A stretch of 64,000 bases of DNA from Flaccisagitta enflata (GCA_965153355.1 OZ231128.1:46934001-46998000), one strand, 5' to 3'. Shown: positions 1 through 13,015, counted from the first letter of the stretch. Made by a program: numbers and translations. The notes: generated from the letters alone by a model not told the origin.

Positions 1-3000
1 GAAGCGAATGGATCGACTCTTCCGACGGTATTAGAAGAATCTTCCAAGTTGAAACTCTCGGAGTAAAAGGTAATGGATATATGGAATGTGGTAATATCGT
101 GATTATTGATGAATGAATACTCCTCATTTGGAAAATTCTCAACACATAATTTCTTCTTCTTCCATTTTCATTCTGTCCTTCGTCCTTTTCTCTCTCTCTT
201 TCTCTCTCACTCTCTCTTTCTCTCTCACTCTCTCTTTCTCTCTCACTCTCTCTTTCTCTCTCACTCTCTCTTTCTCTCTCACTCTCTCTTTCTCTCTCAC
301 TCTCACTCTCTCTCTCTCTCTCACTCTCTCTCTCTCATATCCCCATCAGTTTGGCACGTTTTGGAGTTCGAGCACAATTTGTTGCCTTGTGAATCTCACG
401 GACATTTCCACGTGGGTGACACTTACGTCATCCGTTGGCAGTACTTGGTGGCGGCCAAGGGGCTCAAGAGTCTGGCTAAGTACGGCGCATCTTCAAATCG
501 ATCCGGGATCGGCAGAGAGAGATGCGCTTACTTTTTCTGGCAGGGTGCCGAGTCCTCGGTCAACGAGAAAGGCGCTTCTGCGTTGATGACGGTGGAATTG
601 GACGAGGAACGAGGGCCGCAAGTCAGGGTCGTGCAGGTCAGAGAGGCTCTGCTTCTTCGTATTTGTTTCCTTTTGATTCTCGCCTCTACGAATAGCAAGA
701 AATCAAATCGTTCACATCTGTTATTGCTTTTTGACGGATTTTTATCTGTATTTAATTTTAAAGGTAATCAATGCGTTGGTCGTTTATAGGCTAATAGCTC
801 ACATAGGTTGCCTCCAACGTATGCATATGCGTCACTAGCGGGTTTGTTGTTTGATATCGCTACTTAGTTATAACTCTATGGTTTCTTTCTCGATTATTCA
901 GGGTAAAGAGCCTCCGGCATTTTTGAATCTCTTCCGCGGTAAAATGGTCGTTTATAACGGCAAGCGATGGGATACCAATGTGGAAGACATCGCTCCTCCG
1001 TCCCCCTCCGTCCCTACTCCGTCTCCCAACAAAAATCTCCTCAGGCTCTTTTTAGTCAGGTACAAGCAGGTTTCTCTCCCGCTTATCCGTGCATGCTGCA
1101 TGCTGTTCAAGTTCAAGCAAGCTGCTCTCCTGTCTCTGAAATCGTCATGTTTGGGTTTACCATCCTGTTTATTTCCATGAGACGAATTCTGATTGCGTTT
1201 GATTATTTTTGACGATGTGTATCGTAAAACTACAGCCTCTTCTAACTCAAACGTATATGTAATGTAAAGTTTAGATGCATGAAAGTTGGACAACATTACT
1301 ACTCAACCCCTCTTCACTAATGGATGAGAGCCTATGTTACATTTCAAATGTATCTTTCGTTTTTATTTGCTCTCAGAGGCGACATTGAATCCGAGGGCCA
1401 TCTAGTGGAAGTTAATTTGAGTCGTCGAAGTCTTCGTTCTCGAGGATCTTTTGTATTGGTTTCGACTAAAGCCGGAAAACTTTGGGTTTGGCACGGGATC
1501 AAGACCAGTAGCGCCGCCCGACGAGTGGCCGTGGAATGTGCCAACGCCGTTGCCGAACAAAAGAGAGTCGAGATGGGATTCGGTGAGTTGTTCAGTTGGC
1601 ATTTATGAGACGGGGGTGTTTGTTAAAACCAAAATAAAGGGGGGGAGGGGTCGAAACATAGGAGATCTTTATCAATGAAACCAAATACTTTTTGAAGTGT
1701 ACCATCTTGTGTGCACCTGCGAGCGTTCCCTCTATTTTTGTGCGTAATGATTTTGTTTCTGTCTTGGAATGAAACGGATTGTAAAATTTAGACGAAATTA
1801 CGTTTTTCCTCTTCCCTTCTCTCATATGTTTTTCATTACCCCCTCTCTCCTTTGTTGCTTCCATGACCTTTTTGCGCCTTGTCACCTTCCTTTTCTAATT
1901 TCCATACTCCCCTAAACCTCCCCCTCCTCCCCCCAGATTCGTCGCTGTCTTCTGTTTCCACGAGTATTTGCGAGGAAGGCGCTGAGCCGTCTGCCTTTTG
2001 GGAAGCTTTGGGCGTGACGACCACGAAGGACATTTCCCGCTCAGATCTCCGACCTTATCATTCGTTACTTCATTCCAAAGATATAGAAACAAATTTCACC
2101 CCGAGGTATGTACGATCGTAGACATGAACGAATTCTGTGGTTGATTGACCGGAGGGGGGGGGGGGCTGGGGGATGAAAAGTCAGGAACTAAGTCGTACAG
2201 TAGAGTAAATGAAAAGTGTCCGTTTCCAACGAGATTTTCAAATTGGATTAGCTAAGACTCCTTTTCATCCTTTTCAGATTATTCCAATGCACATCCGTTT
2301 CTGGAGTGTATTCTTGTAACGAAATTCCTTATGGACTCCGGCAACCATTTCCCGCATTCTCCACTGATGAAGGGTAAGAAGTGGGGACGTGGGAAAAAAT
2401 GTGAATACGAAGTGAGACGTGGGACACCAAGGCTCATTTCACTCTAAGTGGACTCACTTGAGACATTGTAAAAGTATTATAAATTGAAAACCATTATAGT
2501 TGATGATACATTTTGAACTTTTTTTTCATTCAAGAGGATTCGTTCAAATTTTAAAATGTTTTGTATAAGTTAACTAAAATTTGTATTTTATCGCAGTTTC
2601 GAAGCATTTCCGTTTTCCCTGCTTCAATCCGATTTGTACCAAGAAGAAATTCAACCAGCTCAGTTTATTATTGACAATCACCACATCATTTATGTGTGGC
2701 AGGTAAGCATAATAGAAAAAAAATCAAAGAACGAACTTCAAACGAAGGAGATAAAGAAAAATATGAGAGCAGCAACAACTGACTACCAGCTAACACTGTC
2801 TTACTATGTTTTAGGGTTGGTGGCCAACACAATCTGAAGAAGAAGAAAACGTTGTCACTGGAAGCGCGGTAGGTGAAAAATAGAAGTGGGAGTTATGGGC
2901 GTTGTATTGTAACGAGACAGTAACGGCTGTCAAGACACTTTTCCATTTATTTCAGTACGGGCTCATTGGGGAAAATTGTTCCACTCGTCATTCCCCCTGG

Positions 3001-4455
3001 AACCACTAAATATGAATAGATATATAAAAATAGATATATACCCACCCAAACTGATAAATGAAAGAAAGCTTTTTAATAATAATAATTTGGGCTCGTATGA
3101 ATCATCTGTTTTTCGACAGGTTTCGCGCTTCTTAGCCAATTTGAAATGCACCCTAGAGACGGCGCTGAACTACGCCAAAGAAAAGCGGAAAAAGTTGGCC
3201 GATCTCACCGGGGCTAAAGGTCAGTTTGTTGGTGGTCATGTTTGGATGTCTGTTGGTCATGTTTGGTTGTCTGTTGGTCATGTTTGGTTGTCTGTTGGTC
3301 ATGTTTGGTTGTCTGTTGGTCAGGTTTGAAAGAAACTTTGTGTTAGTTCGGTTGCTTTGACAAATGCTAGTCTTGCAATATTTAAAACTTGATTTGGTTG
3401 TTTTCTTACATCAAGAAATCAGTTTTGTTGTTTTGTTGGTGGAGTTTATTGTTGGTTGTTGTTTGATAACTGGTTTGATTAGTTGATTTGTCTTGAAATT
3501 TTGTTGGTCAGCGATTTTGTCTCGAAGTTAACCAGCTGGCTTCTTCACTGACAAAATCAAATTGAATTCTTCATCCGTTCAGTTGAAGTTGACCTCCGGA
3601 TCGTGTACGCGGGCGTCGAACCCAACGAGTTTCAAGATATTTTCCCGTTTTGGGAAGAATTTCATCATATCACCGAATTACAAATGGCTGAAGGACGCAA
3701 AATCGGCGAATCCTCTTCGGGTGGGTCTTGTTTGTGAGCTTTTTTCGCGTGTGTGCGTGCGCTTTGCTTATTAAGTCGCGTGTACGCTTCTCTTTGAGCC
3801 ATAAGTAGGTCTGTCTGTCGGTGAGTCCGTCCGTCCGTCATATATGTCGATTGGGGGTGTGTATTTGGCACCTCATACAGCTGAACTAGATAGTATTTTA
3901 TTCCCTTTGCCGCTCTCACAGCGTTGTCAGTGTTTTCTTGTTAATTTCGTTTTGGTAATGTACAATGATGACTCCAATCTGTAAATCAGTTGCTGAGGAG
4001 TTTTCTCGAATGACATCCACTCGGTACACACTGGAGGAGTTGAGTGTTGAAGCTTCGCTTTTGCCAGCTCATGTCGATCCTTCCAGATTGGAAGATTATC
4101 TACGCGACGATGAGTTCATCAAGGTTTGTTTCAAGAATATTCTGGAACGCATCTCTAAGAAAGGGTCGTTCCGTCCATAGTTCCATCCGTCTGGTACGCC
4201 TAATCTTTGCTTTCTAGCAGTCTGTCCGTTCGTCCATCTCTCTCTCTCCTTGTATCGCCGATTCGCGTACATTTGCGTCGATTACCGCATTGTTGCCCTA
4301 CGGGCTATTTCTAAGCGTTCTTAGTTGTGAACTTATCATTCAAATGGGGACGTTTTTCTCGTTTTTGTCAGGTTTTTAACGTGGACCAAGAAACCTTTTT
4401 CTCGATGCCTCAGTGGAAACAAGCCAATTTGAAAAAGGATGCCGGCCTTTTTTAA
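1..4455 (+). CDS. SVIL: Supervillin-like protein, C-terminal part (12 exons, 5' end outside window)
   Basis: Exons read from frame continuity and GT-AG sites: <1-69, 350-636, 902-1059, 1377-1582, 1937-2105, 2278-2373, 2597-2702, 2815-2868, 3120-3219, 3583-3720, 3990-4123, 4372-4455 (TAA). All phases join, giving 532 codons plus stop. Order of landmarks: WHVLEFEHN, GDTYVIRW, CAYFFWQGAESSVNEKG, ALMTVELDEERGPQVRV and GKEPPAFLNLF (gelsolin-like repeat), FWEALG, a second gelsolin-like repeat with LYQEEIQPAQFIIDNHH and VWQGWWP, a third with VYAGVEPNEFQDIFPFW, then a villin headpiece ending QWKQANLKKDAGLF. Supervillin family members link the cortical actin/myosin II cytoskeleton to the plasma membrane; that role is inferred from family, not seen. 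The N-terminal half lies left of the window. Villin or flightless paralogues are less likely because the VELDEERG and EFQDIFPFW segments recall supervillin specifically. Confidence 0.93.
190..337. repeat. Pyrimidine minisatellite (18-bp CT-rich unit) in supervillin intron
   Basis: About eight copies of a unit close to TCTCTCTTTCTCTCTCAC end at the acceptor of the next exon (AG at 348-349). The array effectively serves as the polypyrimidine tract. Long CT-only or GA-only frames read across it are not genes. Confidence 0.9.
3226..3336. repeat. 21-bp tandem repeat in supervillin intron
   Basis: Five near-identical units, built on GGTCATGTTTGGTTGTCTG, start just after the donor at 3220. They stay open in one frame but lie between two exons whose phases join without them. 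Confidence 0.85.
3771..3842 (+). repeat. Fragment of the AGTCGCG palindrome/tetranucleotide repeat family
   Basis: AAGTCGCGTGTACGC is followed by (GTCC)n in the same order as the longer copies described from 19 kb on. It lies within the supervillin intron 3721-3989. The far end of the element is not recognisable. Confidence 0.6.
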
Positions 4456-5190
4456 TAACAACATAACACAAGAAAAAAAGAACATAGATAATTTCAATTT
4501 GCTCTTTCAATTCTAGTTGGCTCACGCTTATTTCGCGCTTAATAATTGTTACCACAATAAGACCCATATTCAATAGGATGTCATCTTCAATATTGATCGT
4601 CTCTAAATTTTAGATGACAGTTTGTGCACACGCCTTTTTCATTGGTTTTAAGTGCCGCCCAGAAGATCACCGCGAGCGAGTGGAGTAAACTGATTGAGAG
4701 AGAAATACTCTATTGCCTTTTGGAGAGCCTGCATGGGCGATTACACCAACCAGATTTTTGGACTGATAGGCTTGGTCAATATGTCATGTCGGTATGTCAT
4801 GGGGCTCTAACGTAAAACAATATTTTATGCATACTTTTGTTTTGGTTTATTTATGAATGCATAAACAAAGGGCCAACGTTATCTAATGTTGGAGTTCATC
4901 GATTGAGCGATGATTTTAACCAAATTCGCCAAGTACGCCGTTTTACATCTTTACCGAACCATACATTGTTTACTTACGTTGCAGATTTGTTGAACGATTG
5001 TTGGTATTACTTCATGAAAAAAAATAAACGTATTTATTTGTGGCTTCTGTGAAATTACGATTTGTGGATGAAATAAAAACAAACGAAATTCATCTCGTTT
5101 CTTTATTTTTCTAAGGACCAGTTTTCTGTGAGTGTCTTGAGCTGTGTTGGTTTGCGCGCGTTTTTTTTTTTGCGCTGGCCTGCATATTAC
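4456..5190. other. Non-coding stretch downstream of supervillin
   Basis: AT-rich sequence after the supervillin stop. A possible polyadenylation signal AATAAA lies near 5077, but its link to the gene is unproven. Short open frames here have no recognisable protein. Confidence 0.4.
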
Positions 5191-5194
5191 GTCC

Positions 5195-5455
5195 CATAAA
5201 GCGCCCCTAACTTCGACACTGGCTCTCACCAATCTTACCATGGTTGAGGTTTGGTAAAAAATATCCTATGTAAAATTTCAGGCCTCTGGAACTGCAGGAA
5301 CCTTTGCTAGGGTGACCATGAAGTTTCTATAGAAATCTATGGCAGAGACAAAATTTGCATGATAGAAATATTGATTCCAATACTAATTTAATACAAACTT
5401 CAACCTCACCCTAACGAAGGTTCCTGCCATCTCAGAGGCCTACAATTGGGTGCTT
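5195..5455. repeat. Dispersed repeat with internal inverted repeat (copy 1 of 3)
   Basis: The stretch 5280-5327 (AGGCCTCTGGAACTGCAGG...) is found again as an imperfect reverse complement at 5396-5443. The left part, with GAGGTTTGGTAAAAAATAT, recurs in reverse orientation at 17850-17935 and 56560-56655, next to GTGAGAGCCATAGT. Three copies in one window indicate a transposon-derived family. No coding capacity is seen. Confidence 0.7.
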
Positions 5456-5947
5456 CACATAGCAAAAGTTGCCTTTTTCTTTTCATCCTCTTTACCTAAT
5501 GTGGAGTGGGCAATTTTAGGACCCTTACCATTTTTCTTTTATCAAAAATTGTTCATCTTCTGTTTTTTAGAAAATTGTTTTTGAGAGCCTAATTTGTATA
5601 TTGCAGTGGGATAAAAAAGTATGCTGATCTTCTCTGAATTAGCTTTTATAAACTTCTGCTCTTTAGAGAATTGTTAACCTGCTTTTTCACAAGCTCTTGC
5701 GTAACTTATGCTCTGATATTTTGATTTATTTTCACAAAAATCATGGTTTTCTAAAACTAACAATTGTTCCTTTTGTAACAAGACTACACAGGATTTTGCT
5801 GAATTCTGGGAAATCTGAGTAAACTTTAAGGCCAAAACAAAAACGGAAGATGAAGGAATTTTGAGAAAAGGAAAACGGTCATCTTCATGATTTTTTTCAC
5901 TCCATATTGGGTTAGCGGGACGAGAAGAAAATCAAATTTTTTGCTAT

Positions 5948-6012
5948 TCCGCCTGCAGGGGACGTCGTCGTCGTGCCGGTAAGCGGAAACAAACTTCGTT
6001 TGTGGACTACAA
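5948..6012. repeat. Dispersed repeat shared with 17.5 kb
   Basis: TATTCCGCCTGCAGGGGACG and the following bases to about 6003 are nearly identical to 17531-17588. The intervening 5456-5947 is AT-rich sequence in which I see nothing else. Confidence 0.75.
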
Positions 6013-6167
6013 CCCGCTTTTGCCTCAAGATTTTCAGGATTCATCGGCCGGAGCGTCGACGGTTTCGTTGGTCGACGTCAGGACCCAATACCAGATATTT
6101 GCCTACTGATTTGATATAGTCATCCCCCTTGTATGATTTCATTTATTTAATGTCCTTTTCCCTTTAG

Positions 6168-6301
6168 GTTACCATATTAATCAACTAACTCACGCATTCG
6201 CTTTGGCGGTTGGATGGAATGGCAATGTATGGGGCTTGGTGGCTTTGAATCATTTTGGAGATGATAAATGTCAAGGAGTACAGCTTAGATTGAGAATACT
6301 T
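6168..6301 (+). other. Possible unrecognised exon
   Basis: A pyrimidine tract ending in TTTAG is followed by about 44 codons reading GYHINQLTHAFALAVGWNG and on to LRLRIL, then a strong donor CA|GTAAGT at 6301/6302. I recognise no family, and no convincing partner exon was found. It may equally be a chance open frame in repeat-derived DNA. Confidence 0.2.
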
Positions 6302-6924
6302 CAGTAAGTTGAGAATTGTCAGTACCTAATCTATAGGCAGTGCGCCTGTTGTAAATGATCTAAGGCTAGATACAGTGTAAGCATTTGGTATGCCAAATTC
6401 GTCCTGGGATAGATCTTTTGCCCCTTTTCCAAGCCCCCATTGCCACCACTTTTTCCGCCGAAGTAGTTTTCAAATCTCTTAAGATTGAAGTCTTTTATTC
6501 ATTGGAGTCGTAGAGATGAGTTTTTGATATGATCACAGTTCATTCTATGGTGAGGTTTGTTTTTGCAGCAGTGCATCTGCTGATATTAATGTTTTATCAG
6601 CCAGTTGCCTCCTTTTAGTCAGTGATCATAAGCTCATCTCACACATTTTTGCTGATGCTGAAATTTTTTGATGCAACACGAGTTTGTTTTTTTTTTTTTT
6701 TATCCCAGCTGGTGGTGCGGCAGTGTTGCTAGCTCCCCAGTAACGACAACAACGCCTAGTGATGGTTGGTGTTGGCTTTATCTAATATGGAGAGCGTGGG
6801 GCCCTCATATTGGTTCAACAGGTATTGTCTTTTGGTATTATGAGAGACCCGTTTTTAGATTGCCGCCTAGTATGTCATGGATTTGGACAAGGAGTAGTGG
6901 TGCTTTATTGCCTGTGATGGCAAT

Positions 6925-7440
6925 GATTGGTTCTTGTGCCCCACTTAGTAAGCTATCCTTTTGGATGTGCCGAACATGAGTGGCATTGGCAGTGACCCAC
7001 TTAGTAAGCCATCCTTTGGGATGTGCTGAAAATGAGTGGCTATGATTTTGCCAGCTTAGTAAGCTGCCCTTTTGGGTGTGCCGAAGATGAGTGGCTATGA
7101 TTTTGCCAGCTTAGTAAGCCACCTTTTTTGGTGTGCCGAAGATAAGTGGCTATGATTTTGCCAGCTTAGTAAGCTGCCCTTTTGGGTGTGCCGAAGTGAG
7201 TGGCTATGATTTTGCCAGCTTAGTAAGCCATCCTTTTGGGTGTGCCGAAGTGAGTGGCTTTGATTTTTGCCAGCTTAGTAAGCCGCCCGTTTGGGTGTGC
7301 CGAAGTGAGTGGCTATGATTTTGCCAGCTTAGTAAGCCATCCTTTTGGGTGTGCCAAAAAATGAGTGGTTTTGATTGCACCCCACTTAGCAAGCCATCCT
7401 TTTGGGTGTGCTGAAAATGAGTGGCTTTAGCTCCAGGTTT
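6925..7440. repeat. 55-bp satellite array
   Basis: About nine copies with starts of GAGTGGC near 6978, 7034, 7089, 7144, 7198, 7252, 7307, 7363 and 7419 (spacing 54-56 bp). The unit contains CCAGCTTAGTAAGC, TTTTGGGTGTGCCGAA and GAGTGGCTATGATTTTGCC. No protein is implied. Confidence 0.92.
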
Positions 7441-9090
7441 AGGGGAGCAGTTTGCCACAGCTTAGTATGTGGCTTATAGAGCCTTGGAACATGAACCACT
7501 TGCGGCTTTGGGTGTGATGCAGCCCTGCTTAGTGTGCACCCTAGTGTGCTGAAAGTGAGCAGTTCGTGATTTTGGTCTCTTCTATAGTGGTTTTTGCCCC
7601 AGCTTAGTACACAGCCAGTTTGGTTACGGAATAGGAGCTGTTTGCGGCTAGGGTCAAGATACAGCCTCGCTTAGTATGCGCCATGGTGTGCAAGAAATGG
7701 GCAGTTATGTGGATTTTGTCTCTGTGGTTTCGCCTTGGCTCAGTATATGGCCTTGGCTATGGAACAAGAGCTGCTAGTGGCCTTGGTTAAGATATGGCCC
7801 TCCCTGTACGTGCTCTCTCTATCCTTTCATCTTCCTAATCCTTTTCTCCTTTCTTCTTACTTTCTCTTAAAGGGAGATGTTGTGGCCTTGGTGGAGATGT
7901 AGCCCTGCTTAGTATGTACCTGTGTGTGCGGAAAAGGAGCAGTTGGCAGCTTTGATCTCCTGAATGATGGTTATGCCCCAGCTTAGTACATGGCCAGTTT
8001 GGCTATGGGAAAGGAGCTGTTTGGGGTCTTGGTGGAGATGTGACCCTGCATTGTATGTCCTTGGACGGTATTGTCCGGACTTAGTACATGGCCAATTTAA
8101 CTATTGAGCAAGACTGTTTGTGTTTTGCCTTTGATGCTGCCTTGCTAAGTATGTTTCTTGTGTACAGGAAAGGAGCAGTTTGTGGCGTTGCTCTCCCCGG
8201 AGCAGTTTGTGGGGTGCTCCCCTCTGAGCAGTTTGGCCTGCCTTAGTGCATAGCTTGTTTGACTCTGGTATGGGAAATGTTTTTAGGCTTGGGCTGCTTT
8301 GCAGCTCTGTTTAGTATGTTCCCTTGTGTAACAGAAGGGAGCAGTGCATGATTTTGCTAGGGTGCGTATGCAGACATTTTGTGCTTGATTGGGCTTGCCT
8401 CTTTCCATTGTGGCGGTTTCAGTGAGCCAGTCAATTTCATAGTATGCTTTCTAGTTGGGTAGGCGCGCCTCTCCCCTTCTTGGTCTGCCTTTTCCTTTTC
8501 TCTTATTCTCTTGCTTTGTCAGTTTTCTTTTCTTCTCTTAGGCCTGTGCCTCATTCCTTGGGACGCCCTCTCTAAGAGTTTTCTACCTTCATGTCCTAAT
8601 GCCCTTCAGGGATGTGTCCTGTTTCATTTGTTTTGTATCTTGCCCCTCTTGGCCCTCGCCCTTCCTTTCTTTCCCGCTTCCCTGCCTTGCCCCTCTACCT
8701 CTGTGCATGTTCTGTGGCGCCGATGCACACAATGTATACAATGGACATAGTATACAATGGTATGCACTGAGATCTCCGCTATGTTTTCCCCACTTATGCA
8801 TGTCTTCTGTGACATGAAATAGAAGTGGTAGCAGGTGTCCCTGTTTGGACACTGTAATGTGGTATTGGTCAACCTTCGACGCTCATGATTGGGCTGAGCA
8901 ACTTAGTGTGTGTTTGACCTAGGACGGGGGAAAGTGTATTTGTTGTCAGCACATTGGGTTAATGGACAGGTTGTCATCTGCTTAGTATGGTTTGCTATAG
9001 CACAAAAGTGAAGCTGATTGGATTGCTGCCCTGGTTGTCTAAGTTGATCAGAGATGTGCTTCCCTCTTAGTATATGCATGCTTCCTTTTA
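7441..9090. repeat. Decayed extension of the 55-bp satellite
   Basis: The core CTTAGTA recurs in diverged form, for example near 7464, 7604, 7670, 7909, 7982 and 8079, often as CAGCTTAGTACATGGCC, at roughly 65-75 bp steps and ever less regular towards 9 kb. This looks like an old part of the same array. Confidence 0.6.
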
Positions 9091-12070
9091 TGGCCCTGGA
9101 GTAGTGAGATGTTATATTCTAGTCTTTGTGTCCTTGCATTAAAGAGGCTTTGTATGGTCTGTTCCCTGGCGCCTTTGCTGTCCATTGTCTTGGGTGTGGC
9201 CATAATTCCTTTTGGCCTGTTTAGAGTGGGAGTGAAGCCAAAGTGCCTTGTTTTTCCCCACATATGCAAGGCAGTCGGTTATGTGCCTGTAAAGGTTATC
9301 CGTTATATGGGTCTGGAGCATTGGTTTGTAAATTCTTTTGCATGTCTGGCCTGCATTCTTGTTTTGCAGTGCTTTGAGGATTGTTTTCTGCTTCTGCCCC
9401 ATGTGGTCAATAAACCAGTTCACCTGACAGTTAGTCTGTTCCATAGTGTTGTCTGTTCAGTGGTTCTGTCAGTCAGTCAAGTCAGTCTGATTGGGCGTCA
9501 GTCTGGCAGTGAAGAGCCTTTGTGCAATTTTCTGCAACAATGATCTGGCGTTTTTCTTGTTTGGTTTTTACCTCAATCCTTTTTCTTTGTCCGTGCTTCT
9601 GTCATGTCATGTGGTCTGTCCATCAGTTAGTTTAATATTGCATCCGCCAGTGATTTGTTCGTCCTTGTATCAGTCTTATGTACATTTGTCCGGACATCTG
9701 ATTTGCCCATGGTGATTTGAATAAAGCTCCTTATTTGTCTAAGGACATTAGTTTCTGGCCAGAGAGAAGTTTTATCATGGTTAAGAGAAGTTGCAGTGGT
9801 CAGAGAAGTTGCAGTTAAAAGAAATTTATAATTGTCCTTGGGTTGAAAGCCTTTAACGGCATTGTATCATTCTCCGGTAATGGTTACTGCTTATCATCAT
9901 GGCTTTTGGTAGCATGGCTCATGGCATTTATTATATGAGGACATTCAATGTTTTCCCGTTGTCTGCTGACTCATCAAGCATGCATACATCCAAACTGGGT
10001 AAAAATATCCAATTCATATGTCCCTCAATTAGCTAAGTACAATATTCTGCAATTACGGAAGGAAACTGAAATCTGAAGAAAACTTCTTAATTCCTGTAAC
10101 CTCCCGGCGCCGGTATTAATTCCCTACTGGGCCACAGCCATGCGGACAAAAATGCTCGGGACAGGGCCCTGTAGATTTAAGCTTAGTTTCTGAAGGAGAT
10201 AAATGCGGCGAAAATTCGGGCTGACTCCTCATATAAAATTGTATCATACAAAGCACACAATGAAGAAGTAATCGTAATAGTGACTCCCGGGAAGGGAAAA
10301 TACTCAAGCTGTCATAAAAAATCGATGACGATGTCTATCTCTTCCCCATTGTTTCACGATCTTTGTCTGCAATGGATGTCACCATAACAGTGCAAAGCGA
10401 ACTTTTGACAGAGGGCTTTTGATGAAAAAAACAAAAGACATAAGCATCGCTACTTTTGGTTTGCAAGGCCATTTGCCCTTGCATGTTGGAGAGCTGGAAG
10501 GGAAGCCGCACAGCCATCCATTTATCCATTATCTTTATTGAAAAAGTCAGATTCCTGTCTTCTTCGGGAATATTGTCAATCTCAATTATTTTAGCCCTTA
10601 TTCCCTAATGGCCGCTGCAATTCATCCCCCTTCAATTTATCATCTCTACATTTTGCTACAAAGGCGTTTCATGTGAGGTCATGTTGCAAATCCTGCACCA
10701 TTTTCCCCATATTCTTCTTGCATGTTGGGTGCAGGGCGGCATTGCTGCCTTGAAGGTCACTCCTACATTATTTTAGGTTTCTGTAGGTTGGTGATCTGTG
10801 CCAGTCTTTAGGGCACAGATTCTTTGTGCTGTTGTTTAATCCATGAGTTGCTGTTTTCTTTCTCTTGTATTGCTTAGGGTTCTGGCATCTTGAATGTCAG
10901 TTTTCTTTTCCCCACGATCATTTAATGTGTTTGCATGGAATCGTGTTCCTCTGTTGCTTAATCAACATCGTTTAGTTCAGTAAATGTTATCTCCTTTTCT
11001 TTCATGTCAGCTCATTCCCGCTGTGTTCTATAGGTCCCTCATGTTAGTTAATCATGTTTGTTGTGGTTTTGTTGCAACGGGGTTCGCTTGCATTCTCCTT
11101 GAATTTCAATTTCAATTCCCAAGCAATACTATAATGATATGTAAGTAGGGAATTATCTTTGTTTGTTTTGTCTATATTGATTCATGCCTAATGTCATCAT
11201 TTCACGCTGGCTTGTCCCCGCGGTTGTATAGTTCTTTCCTTGTTGGTGTGCCTTAGGGATGCTGTTGTTTGTTCCTACAGCGTGATTATGTCCTTGTGCA
11301 TTAGGATTTGCTCTGTATGTCATTGCTGCATATCTGTTTTATGAGAAGAGGTTTCCGAGGTTGGGCTGAAGAGTTTGCTTCTTTTTGGGTCATAAGCTTG
11401 GCCCGTTCTTTCCATCTTTTCTGCGCTTCCCCGCGTTTAAATGTCGGTTCAGTTACATGTTGGGTGTGCCCTATGTTGTTCCCAGCCTTGTTTTGAATCA
11501 GGTTCTCCCCTGGTTTAAGGGTATTGTGGTGCTTCCTGTGTCGCACTGTGCTTGTTGGGGGTGATGAAGTGTGGTTTGCCCTGCAATTGGCCGATTTTTT
11601 AGTGTGCCTTAAGTGTATTCTATTGGGACTGTCTTTGCTTACCTTCATCCTTTTGTCTTTCCTGTTTGCTTTTCTTGGTCCCTGTCCTTGGGAAGTTTTC
11701 TGCCCAACAGTTTTACAGTTAGCGCATGTTGTTAGCCTTCAGTATCATGCTGTCCTCTTGGTTGCGTCCTCTTGGTTGCGTCCTCTTGGACGCGTCCTCT
11801 TGCACTTTGTAGGGACTTCTACTCCTTTCATACTGTCTTATTCAGGCATTGATGTCTCTTGGTCTTTGGCTGTTTGCCTTTTTTGTTGACGAATATCATT
11901 GGCTTCGGACTTATGTCCGTGGCGGCGGTGGTGTCGTCGCTGTCGCCGTTGTGTCGTCGTGACGGATTTAAAAATGGATAACTTTTTATGCTTTGACCGA
12001 TTTGGTTCATATTTGGTGGGAAGTTAGGGTAAGGCGCCTTACATCCTATCCGATTTTTGTGATCCGAACC
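9091..12070. other. Long G/T-rich non-coding stretch
   Basis: The plus strand is strongly T- and G-rich, full of words such as TTGCCTTTGG and CTTGTCC. It is interrupted at about 9990-10700 by ordinary composition. Open frames are short and resemble no protein. The same composition resumes at 13.4-15.3 kb. Confidence 0.5.
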
Positions 12071-12074
12071 AACC

Positions 12075-13015
12075 GGCAACCAGCCTACGGCCTAAAAGTG
12101 AAAAACGTGCATAACTTTGCATTTTTCAACCAATTTGCTGAAATTTGGTATGGAGTCTCTAAATGGAAGGACTCAACATATGTATATGATTTATATGCAT
12201 TTGAGCATGCTAACCGCCAAACAAACCTACCACCCAACCAGCCAACCGGCCTAAAAGTGAAAAAACTTGCATAATTTCATATTTTTTTCAACTGATTTGG
12301 TTGAAACTTGGTATATAGTCTCTAAATGGAACAACTCAACATATGCACACTATTTATCCTGTCAAACCAGCCTACCATCAACCAGCCTACGGCCTAAAAG
12401 TGAAAACGTGCATAACTTGGCATTTTTCAACGGATTTGGCTGAAATTTGGCATGAGTCTCTAAATGGAAGGCCTCAACATATGTATATGATTTATATGCA
12501 TTTGAGCATGCTAACTGCCAAAACTGACTACTACCCAACCAGCTAATGGCCTAAAGTGAAAATTTATGTACTTTGTCGTTTTCAACTGATTTGTTAAAAA
12601 GTGGTATGAGTCTCTAAATGGAAGGACTCAGCATATGCAAACTATTTATCCTGTTAAACCAGCCTCTACACCCAACCAGCCAACTGCCTAAAAACGTGGC
12701 AGAACTCTTGGCATTTTTCAATCCATTTGGCTGAAATTTGCATGGAGTCTCTAAATGAAGGCTTCAACATATGTATATGATTATATGCATTTGACATGCT
12801 AATGCAAGCAACTCACAGACTTTACCAACCAGCCAACTGCCTAAAAGTGAAAAACTTATGAATTTGTCATTTTTCAACTAATTTGGTTGAAACTTGGTAT
12901 GGAGTCTCCAATGGAAGAACTCAACATATGCACACTATTATCCTGTCAAACCAGCCTACCACCCAACCAGCCTACTAGCCTAAAAGTAAAAAATGTGCAT
13001 AACACTGCGATTTTT
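12075..13015. repeat. Dimeric (about 150/300-bp) satellite
   Basis: The word GCCTAAAAGTGAAAA or a variant occurs near 12088, 12250, 12391, 12547, 12685, 12839 and 12979. Spacings alternate about 162, 141, 156, 138, 154 and 140. Alternate units share either ATGTATATGATTTATATGC or GCACACTATTTATCCTGTC, so the true period is a dimer of about 295-303 bp. About seven monomers are present. Confidence 0.9.

Noticed and set aside
8511-9543. Small open frames with hydrophobic composition in the T-rich region
   Set aside because: Hydrophobic peptides are expected from T-rich DNA. No start context, splice partners or family.
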